Positions 46,142 to 53,980 of a stretch of DNA of 64,000 nucleotides are shown piece by piece. The stretch is from NCBI GenBank assembly GCA_009763385.1, contig CM019830.1, positions 91,762,649 through 91,826,648 of the forward strand, written 5' to 3'. Both the position numbers and the translations under genes were made by a program. The notes beneath the pieces were generated by a model that had not been told where the DNA came from, ran no database searches, and saw only the letters and a program-made list of their open reading frames with translations. Numbering within the stretch: position 1 is the first letter of the stretch; each line of letters begins with the position of its first letter. Origin of the DNA: Coix lacryma-jobi var. lacryma-jobi (taxonomy: Eukaryota > Streptophyta > Magnoliopsida > Poales > Poaceae).

Positions 46142-48167
46142 TGTTGATGGTCCTTAAACACCTGTTTTACCATCAACATTTGACCCTAAAGTCCACCAAA
46201 AAGGCATGAAATGTAGTCAAATAGGTTTCAAACTAACCAAATTCCACATGTCCGTAGAATTTTATTTGAATGCAGGATTTGGACCAAATTTGGAGAATGG
46301 ACCCACCAGGAGACAAGCCCACTCACCAGGACCCATTTGAGCCCGAGTGTGGTGGCACCCGCCAACCAGAGGTGGCGCCCGCCACCCCAAAGTGGCACCC
46401 GCCACATGGAGAGGCCCAACTCTCCCCCTTGCCACGTCACTGATCCGTGTGACCATGCCAAGGCCAAATCTTGGCCCTTGGTCACTAGGTCAGTGGCATT
46501 GGACGGCTCAGGATGGAATGGCATGGATCAAGACCAAATGGTGGTTACTCAGACATGCAACCGACCTAACCACCGCCTCCTTGGAGCTCCTGGATGCCGT
46601 TGAAGCAAAGGCGGTGCATCCAACGGTGAGGGAGGTGGCGGCCGCCACCTAGTGCTGGCGCTCGCCACTAGGGTTAGCCAAAGGTCAGCTGGCTGCCCCC
46701 TATAAGTACCCCCCTCACTCCACAAGGCTATAAATACCCCCCTGAGACATCACTTCATTCATATCCCAGTACTATCCCAAAGAAAGCAACACAAGCAAGC
46801 AAGAGAAGCAGAGAGCAAGTTAGAAGCTCAGAGAGCTTAGGCAAGTAGGTTAGCTAGTAGAGAGAGTATAGCTCTAGTGCCCTCGCTACAGCGCTGCTCT
46901 TAGTTTAGCACAGCTTAGCCTAAGTCCTTGGTAAAAGGAGCGTAGAGCTTGCTAAGAGAGAAGCGGGTGCGAGCGACTGGCATCGGAGGTCGGTTGATTT
47001 CCCGGCGTCTCTAGTCTGGTTTGCTCTCTTGTATCTCAGATACATTTATCTTTATCTCAGTATTACTTTAAGCATTACTTTCAGTATTACTTTATCAAGT
47101 ACCTTGAGTGTGACCTAGCTATCCTACAGTTCAATTCACTTAGCTATAGTAGTTAATCTCTAGTGAGTTTAGTGATTGATCTTTGCCAATAGGTTGCTTA
47201 GTTAGTTTAGTGTTTATCTTATTAAGTCAAGTATTTGCTCTGACGTCCGCAAGGGTGTCTCTATTCAAAGCTAGGGTAGAGATAGTTAGAATATAGTTAA
47301 GCATGATGCTTAGTTATAAACTTACCTTCAGATAAGGCTGGACCCCCGGATAGCTGTGGTAGCAAGCAGGTGGTGACAGCCCTGTGTGCCTTGAATTCCA
47401 CCACGTAGTTGGCCCAGTTTAACAGTAAGGCTCGTTGTGCTAGCGTTCAACCTAAGTAAGTGGTAAAGGCTAGTACGCCTCGATACTTGATAAGATAGGA
47501 ATAAAACTTTACTCAACTTAGTTACTTTATTGACTTTTGCCTGCCTTGCTTCGTAACTGTCTTGCTTCATAGTTATCTTGCTTGTAGTTATCTAGGATTA
47601 GTTATTAGTAGTTAGTAGTTAGTTAGTTACCTTTAGTTAACCTATTCCCTTTATCTACCTATCCATCCACCTTACCTTAGCCATCCATTTCATCCTTACC
47701 TATCCATCCATATATTCTTTCTAGCCTTTCGTCCCCTCTCTTCCCTTGTCTCCTTTTCCTTTTTCTTATTTCTTCGACTCTCATCCCCTCCTTGACTCGA
47801 CTCATACACCACCCTAGCCTTCCCTTGGGATCAAATAAATCGACACCTGGTACTCCCAGGCGAAGTGCTACTACGATAGTTCTGTGCGCTTGCAGAATCT
47901 CCTCCTGGTAGATTGCATTCTCTCTAGCTAGCTCCTACTAGTGTCGGGATTGACAACCCCTCTTGGCATTAGTAGATAGCTGCTTTAGCTCCACTCCTTT
48001 AGGTATAGTGACCGGTCTTGCTTCAAGCATTTCTGACGCCGTTGCCAGGGATAGACTCCATAGTCTACTCCTAGTAACAACGTTAGCAAGTGCCAACAAG
48101 CATTCCTGGGCCATTACCGGGAATAGTTGCCTAGCTCTATCTTTAGTGAAGCTAAGAACTACCAACA
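46142..48167 (+). repeat. 3' LTR of E
   Basis: 2,026 bp, the same length as the 5' LTR, with many scattered base differences. Its terminal hairpin arms are a perfect 9-bp match (TGTTGATGG/CCATCAACA). TATA box at 46729-46736. TSD GTACT follows at 48168. Confidence 0.92.
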
Positions 48168-48512
48168 GTACTCGCGCTTGTACGTCTCGAAGAGTCTGGT
48201 CTTGACCTAAACGGTCCCCTTGTGATAGCTCTGAAGCTTCACCCAGATCTCTCATGCCGTCTCAAGCTCAGAGACACGCTCGAACTCAGGAAGGAAGATG
48301 TTGGCCAAAAGAGCGTTACGAGCCTTGGAGTTGGCCTCCTGTTGGTCAATCTGGACCTGACCCACACGAGCCGCAAGGACCTCGTAATTAGTGTTCTCAC
48401 ATATCTCCCAAATGGAAGAACTGATGCTGCAGAGATAAACACGCATCCGAATCTTGCAATAGGGATAGTTCATCCCATCGAACTAGGGAGCCTTGCCATT
48501 CCCTCGATCCAT
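48168..48512 (-). pseudogene. gag: A2 gag N-terminal fragment
   Basis: ATG at 48512 (MDRGNGKA then a TAG where A1 has FF; DGMNYPYCKIRMRVYLCSIS). It runs to LETA-QEIWVKL-like sequence before the E insertion. It differs from A1 by a stop in the first 15 codons and a frame disruption near 48250. Confidence 0.85.
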
Positions 48513-48561
48513 GTCGCCCTTAGGATCCAAAACCGATTAAGGTAGAGAAGATCCTTAACCG

Positions 48562-48573
48562 GCTCCGATACCA
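48562..48573 (-). other. Primer-binding site of A2
   Basis: TGGTATCGGAGC on the minus strand: the initiator-Met complement with one change, the same change as in element Y. Confidence 0.88.
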
Positions 48574-48575
48574 AT

Positions 48576-50629
48576 TGAAAGACCGAATCGGCAACCAGAG
48601 GGGGGGTGAATGGGAGCCTCAAATTCAACTCGTGAATCAATTGGCCCTTGTCCTAGAAAATCACCCAAAAGCGAAGACTCGAAACGACCGATGAGTTCAC
48701 GATCTAAGAGTAGGTGGATACCCTAGGAGACGTCCTAGTGGTACAGCGGAACCCCCGGAGAAACACCAAAACCAAGTGCCAAAGCCCCAAAACAAAACTA
48801 CACAATCTGCAGATTCGCGGACTGTCCGGGGTCAGGGTCCCAGACTATCCGGTGAACGCCGGACTGTCCGACACTGGGAGTCCGGACTGTCCGCCAGCAA
48901 ATGATCAGAAACCGAACTGATCTGATACAGTTCTGGACGAGTTCCGGACTGTCCGCAGGTTTGTACCACGGACTGTCCATCCTTCACTCGACAGTGAACA
49001 GTCAGGGGGCTGCGCCTGACTGACTCTGCACAATCCCGACGTGCGGACTATCCGCCGTCAGGTCGCGGACTGTCTGCCAATACATAGAAAGCACAAAACT
49101 GCACAGGTTCAAAACCAAATTCGATTTGATCTCAACCAAATTGAAAGGGACTTCGATCAAACTCCTCCCAGATGTTCCTCTACGTATTGGGGTGCTCATC
49201 CTAAGAAATCATCGCACCAAACCAAGTCAATCACGAGAAATCCGATTATCACTGGAAAAGGGGAAGAACGAAGAACGAACGCGAAATCAGCCCGATCTAT
49301 GTCGTTAAGAGGTTAGGGAAGAATTCCTTCGGTCAAAAGAAGGAGTTCACGACATAGAACGAACTGATTCAAGTGGAATTGAAAATCATCTCTCAGAGAG
49401 GTAGAACGAAGCAAATCTCTAGGAGATGGAAAACCGAAACGTGAAGAACACAAACACAAAACGCAATTCGATTCAATTTCAGCCGAAATTCCTCCACACG
49501 AGGAGACAACGAGAATACGGTCTCGTTTCCTCAAAAGATCCAAATACACAGAGGTATGATTCCCGTCTCTGCGGATCACATGCAGCGAGGTATGATTGGA
49601 ACCTAAGCGAGGGCTAGAGAGAGAGAGCTCAAGAAACAAATGTTGTAAGGATAGGGAGAGAGGAGGGGCGCCTCTCATATTTATAGCCTCATAACAATAG
49701 TCCCCTTCTACTCCAAGATACAAGATCGAAGCGGCCAACCCTAGGGGTATCCCTGTCCAACTCTGCGGGTTCACGATCTGACGGCCACGCGCCTTCCTCA
49801 TCCTTAGCGTCGCCTCGACGCAAGCCTCAGGATGCCGCCACGTGCCGCCCTGTCGACCACCGCGCCTTCCTCTCGGATAGCTACGCCGCCGCGCCAGCCT
49901 CTCCACGCCGCCACGCGTCGACCGTCCTTTTTGCGGACCTCCCCCGGTTTTGAGGCCGAAACTGGGAAACCTGGGCCTTCCCCCGGTTTTGAGGTTGAAA
50001 CCGGGAAACATGTCCTCCGGCTGAGTTTTTGGCCCAAACTCAGAAACCCACGAGCCCAGGTTTTGAAGCCCAAACCTGGAAACCGTCCTCACCGAGTTTT
50101 GAGGCCCAAACTCGGAAACCGGCCACCCCGAGTTTTGAGGCCCAAACTCGGAAACCGTCGAGGGTAGTTTTTCGAGGCTCAACTACCAAACCCGCGCCAT
50201 AGACGGGATGTGGTTCGCACACCCCGAGTTCTAGCACCGATGTCGGAGCATGTCCAGCCTCCACGCCGGGCACAGTGCATTCGCCTTCCTTATCGGCCTC
50301 CCGCCAAGTGTCACGACGCCATCACCTTCCTCCCGACTCGGCTGATGCACCGAGCATCCCCATGTGCTCTTGCTTGCCGAGGCCATGTGCCAGCTACCAC
50401 AGCTGGTCCTCAGGTCTCCCGATCCGTCAGTCCAAGCCTCACGTCCGCCCTAAACCGCTCCCGGTCCATCGGTGCAACACGTCTCTACTTGACCTTCACC
50501 TCACCTTCGACCACTATCTCCGAGCTCCACACCTGCACATCAAACAGCCAAGAGACATGTTGCCTGTTGACCGATTACTCATCACTCAGGAAGGGAACCA
50601 CAAGGGCACATATCAACCTTGTGTTCGCA
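48576..50629 (-). repeat. 5' LTR of A2
   Basis: About 2,054 bp; same modules as the A1 LTRs. On the element strand it starts TGCGAACACAAGG (50629) and ends TCTTTCA (48576). CGGAC dyads at about 48818-49076; TATA box 49678-49685; U3 hairpins 49941-50187. Directly after 50629 the sequence is D pol. Confidence 0.9.
49941..50187 (-). repeat. U3 stem-loop array (A2 LTR)
   Basis: Seven units: CCCGGTTT/AAACTGGG, CCCGGTTT/AAACCGGG, TGAGTTT/AAACTCA, CCAGGTTT/AAACCTGG, CGAGTTT/AAACTCG, CCGAGTTT/AAACTCGG, and last GGTAGTT/AACTACC, where A1 has GGTAGCT/AGCTACC. Confidence 0.87.
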
Positions 50630-51726
50630 AGCCTTCGATGAGACCATGCATTGTCCTTCTTCTAGATTTGAGCGTGCAGGTGATCATGAGGTTGGCGATC
50701 CTCTTTTTGATGATGAGGAAGAAGGTGCTGAAGGGATTGATGATCCTACACTACCTCCACCTGCTGTGCCGATTGGGTCGACTTCGACCACGACTACTCG
50801 CGGCCCTGACCCGTCTTTTTCTACTACATGGGGGCCGTGTGATCCACCACCTCGGGCTGTACCACTTGTACCCAAGGAGGCACCAGCTACTGTTGAGGGG
50901 GAGGTCACTTCAGCAAGGGAAGCGCCACGACACATCCAGCGCCAACACCCACCTCAACAGATGATCGGCGACATCCACGAATGCGTCACTCGGTCAAGGT
51001 CACAACAAATCTCTCACTTTGCGCATTCTGCATTTGTTGCTGATTTTGAACCCCGAGATGTTGGACACGCTTTATCTGATCCGGATTGGGTCAATGCCAT
51101 GCATGAGGAGCTTGAAAATTTTGAGAGAAATCGGGTTTGGGTTCTTGTCCCTCTTCCTCCGGAGTGTCACCCTATTGGGAAAAAATGGGTTTTCAAAAAC
51201 AAAAAAGGAGAGGATGGCTATGTTGTGAGAAACAAGACCAGACTTGTAGCCCAGGGGTATAGTTAGAAGGAGGGGATAGATTATGAGGAGACTTTTGCTC
51301 CTGTTGCTCGTTTGGAGGCAATTAGGAACCTCTTAGCTTTTGCTGCATCCAAAGGTTTCAAACTTTTTCAAATGGATGTCAAGAGTGCCTTCCTAAATGG
51401 CTACATAGAAGAAGAGGTGTATGTGAGACAACCCCCCCGGTTTCAAAAATCCCAAGTTTCCGAACCATGTTTTTAAACTTCACAAAGCTTTGTATGGTTT
51501 GAAACAAGCCCCTAGAGCCTGGTATGATAGGTTGAAAACCTTTTTGCTTGCTAAGGGTTTTAAAATGGGATGTGTGGATAAAACTCTTTTTCTCCTCTAG
51601 CAAGGCAATGACACTTTGTTGGTTCAGATTTACGTGGATGATATCATTTTTGGTGGTTCTTCTCATTCTTTGGTTGCCAAGTTTGCAGATACAATGAGCA
51701 GGGAATTTGAGATGAGCATGATGGGC
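50630..51726 (+). pseudogene. pol: Element D pol fragment, left part (IN C-terminal linker to RT)
   Basis: Sirevirus pol on the plus strand, entering at the DETMHCPSSRFERAGDHEVG block and running through the Pro/Thr-rich linker, IGDIHECVTRSRS, the RT start (NRVWVLVPLPPECHPIG) and MDVKSAFLNG. The YVDD block is at about 51632-51645. Breaks: TAG at 51264-51266 (GYS-stop-KEG, CAG in related copies), an extra C in the C-run at about 51431 causing a frameshift, and TAG near 51598. It is cut on the left by A2 and on the right by Y at 51726. Confidence 0.9.
51722..51726. other. TSD of Y, left copy (TGGGC)
   Basis: TGGGC before the Y terminus at 51727; repeated at 63729-63733. D pol resumes in sense directly after it. 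Confidence 0.93.
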
Positions 51727-52090
51727 TGCGGATACATGGGTGTATGCCGAGTCTCTGTGTGATGAGTGATTGTCAACGGAGATGATGCGCATGTTCTTTG
51801 GCTTGTGTTGTGCAGGTGTCGAGCACGGAGACAGTGATCGATGGCGGGTGAAGGTCAAGTTGCGACGTGCCGTGCCGACGGACCGGGCGCGATGAAGGAT
51901 GGGCGTGCCGTGCGGCGGACGTGCCATGCCGATGTATCGGACGGTGAAGGGCGGACGTGGACTTGGACTGATGGACTGGAGGCCGGAGGATCAGCTGTGG
52001 TGGCTGGCAGCCTGCGACAGCGACAGGCGGAGAAGTGCGATCATGTCGGTGGAAGGGGTGCACAGGCGGTGCATCCCTTCTACGACGCCG

Positions 52091-52386
52091 GTTTGTTGGT
52101 AGAGCCCGGGAAAAACCAACGGTGGACGGTTTCCAGGTTTGGGCCTCAAAACCTGGGTGCTGGGTTTCCAGGTTGAGCCACAAAACCTGGGCGCGACGGT
52201 TTCCAGGTTGAGCCTCAAAACCTGGGCGTGGGCCGGTTTCCGAGTTTGGGCCTCAAAACTCGGGCGCGGACGGTTTCCGAGTTTGGCCACAAAACTCGGG
52301 CTGGAGGCTGGTTTCCCGGTTTGGGCCTCAAAACCGGGGGCTGATGGAAAAGGCTGGTTTCCCGGTTTGGGCCACAAAACTGGGGG
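52091..52386 (+). repeat. U3 stem-loop array (Y, 5' LTR), 8 units
   Basis: Arms in order: GTTGGT/ACCAAC; CCAGGTTT/AAACCTGG; CCAGGTT/AACCTGG twice; CCGAGTTT/AAACTCGG twice; CCCGGTTT/AAACCGGG; CCCGGTTT/AAACTGGG (G.U pair at 52381; perfect in the 3' LTR). The loop is GGGCCTCA, GAGCCACA or similar. Most units begin GGTTTCC. The identical array lies at 61902-62197. Confidence 0.92.
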
Positions 52387-52574
52387 TGCAGAGCGAGGGC
52401 GGCACGTGGCGGCTATCCGGAGGTTGCGTCGAGGCAACGCTTCGGCCAGTGCGGGCGTGGCCGTCCGATACACCTACCACTCGGGTGGACCAGATTAGCC
52501 TTAGGGTTTTCCTGGCCCGCTCTGTAATTAGAGTAGGGAGGGGTAGAGTAGGAAATAGGCTTAGGCTAGGTTAG

Positions 52575-52582
52575 TATAAGTA
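52575..52582 (+). promoter_or_regulatory. TATA-like box of Y 5' LTR
   Basis: TATAAGTA in GTTAGTATAAGTAGTC, about 190 bp downstream of the hairpin array, at the place where A-type LTRs have TATAAATA. A copy lies at 62386-62393. Confidence 0.6.
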
Positions 52583-53175
52583 GTCTAGGGGAGACACCCT
52601 CCTCCCCATCTCAGTTAGCGCAGTCTTTTGCTTCCTAGCACCTAGGGTTTCCACTCTCCCATCCCCTGCTTTAGCTAGTTGAGATCCGCAGAGAGACTCC
52701 ACTCTGTGTACTGTTGATTTGAGGAAGTGAGGCCGTATCCTCACCTTGGAGCACTGATCGATGGCTTGATTTGCGTCCTTGATTCGAGTTCGTGGCTGTG
52801 ATTTCCGTTTTGCTTGTGTTCTTCGCGGAATCCTTTTGCTCCACGTTTTTCCCGTCGCTTGATCTCTTTGCTCGGTTCATCTTTTGCAATTCCGTTTGAA
52901 CCAAGTTGTTCCAGATCGTGAGGCACTTCTTTCCACCGAAGGAATCATCCTCTAACCTCACGGTCTAGGAGATCGATCGATTTTTCGTTTCGGGTCACTT
53001 TTCCTCCCTTCCCCCGAAATTCTTCGATTCACCGATTTGGAGTTAGGTTCGAGCCATGATCTCTTAGAGATAGCTCACTAACCTCCTTGTGACTTCACTC
53101 ACCAAGTTTGATCCCTAGAGGATTTGTTTTGGGTGAGTTCTAGTCGAATCGGTGGACGAACAGTGAATTCGCGGG

Positions 53176-53654
53176 GTGACCGGACGCTGCCTCGGGTTGA
53201 CCGGATGCACCAGTCGAGCGTCCGGTGGTTGAACTTTTCGTGCAAAGTCTCTGTGCTTGACCGGACGCACGCGACCGGACGCTCTGCACTTTGGGTGACC
53301 AGACTCGCCTCAGTTACTGTTCACTGCGCGTGTTTGATTCTGACCGAACGCAGGTGAACCGACCGGACGCTCTATCTCACAGAGTCCGGTCAGTTCCAGA
53401 GAGCTCCAAAAATCGTTTTCGCTCGACCGGACGCGTCCGGTGCTCACCGACCGGACGCAGGCAGAGTCCGGTCAGTGCTTTTCTGCGCAGTCTCGTGTGT
53501 TCTTGTTTGCTTCTGACCGGACGCACTGGTCTCGACCCGACGCTCCGTACTCGTGAGTCCGGTCGCGAACAGTAAGGTTCCAGAGCCGATTTTTGTTGAC
53601 CGGACGCGTCCGGTCCCTGCTGACCGGACGCTGGCCAGAGTCCGGTCGATCCAG
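53176..53654 (+). repeat. GACCGGACGC array in R-U5 of Y 5' LTR
   Basis: About fifteen copies of GACCGGACGC or its complement, in both orientations, some head to head (GACCGGACGCGTCCGGT). It replaces the CGGACTGTCCG dyads seen at the same place in A1, A2 and B2. The copy in the 3' LTR is at about 62987-63465. Confidence 0.88.
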
Positions 53655-53919
53655 TTTCGCGCGTTTTCGTTCGCGGCTCGTTCGTTCGTTGACGGATTTG
53701 ATTTCCGTCTTTTGCGTTGGCTTTCTAGGGTTGTCTAGTGTCCCGCTGTGCTTCTAGGAAACATCCACCCTACATCTAGGGTCGTGGACATTAGCAAGCT
53801 CTAGGTTTCGCTTTTGGGGTTGGGTTTGGGACAGTGGCATCTAGTTTCCGTAAGGAAATTTTGAAGCTCCCATTCACCCCCCCTCTGGTCGCTTTCGGAT
53901 AGCTTCTCGGTCCTTCAAT

Positions 53920-53931
53920 TGGTATCGGAGC
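53920..53931 (+). other. Primer-binding site of Y
   Basis: TGGTATCGGAGC, two bases after the LTR end; one mismatch to the initiator-Met complement. Confidence 0.9.
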
Positions 53932-53980
53932 GGGTTAAGGATCTTCCACCTTAGCCGGTTCCAGATCCACCGAAGGCGAC

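Larger units (their letters stand above)
40333..48167 (+). mobile_element. Element E: gag-protease-only gypsy-like LTR element
   Basis: 7,835 bp: two 2,026-bp LTRs (40333-42358 and 46142-48167), a PBS matching tRNA-Asp, gag-PR 42546-44420, then 1.7 kb of non-coding sequence and a PPT (AGCTTGGGGGAG, 46128-46139). RT, RNase H and integrase are absent and there is no deletion scar I can place. It is most like Athila/Tat-group elements in PBS, PPT and gag. It fits the class of non-autonomous terminal-repeat elements carrying only GAG (TR-GAG). Confidence 0.88.
24015..50629 (-). mobile_element. Element A2: sirevirus-type copia, 5' half only, split by three insertions
   Basis: Same family as A1. 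Visible parts: gag at 24015-24320, 39810-40332 and 48168-48512, PBS 48562-48573 and 5' LTR 48576-50629. The gag pieces join in one order once T, B2 and E are removed. Its pol and 3' LTR must lie left of the window, beyond T. It sits inside D pol at 50630; its own TSD cannot be seen. Confidence 0.88.
51727..53917 (+). repeat. 5' LTR of Y
   Basis: TGCGGATACATGG to TCCTTCA. U3 hairpin array 52091-52386, TATA-like TATAAGTA 52575-52582, R-U5 array of GACCGGACGC/GCGTCCGGTC motifs 53176-53654. It differs from the 3' LTR at 52381, 53206, 53262 and 53347. Confidence 0.96.

Noticed and set aside
52091..52386. CRISPR-like array (repeats of about 30 bp with variable parts)
   Set aside because: Units are stem-loops with covarying arms inside eukaryotic LTRs; no constant repeat/unique spacer pattern and no cas genes.
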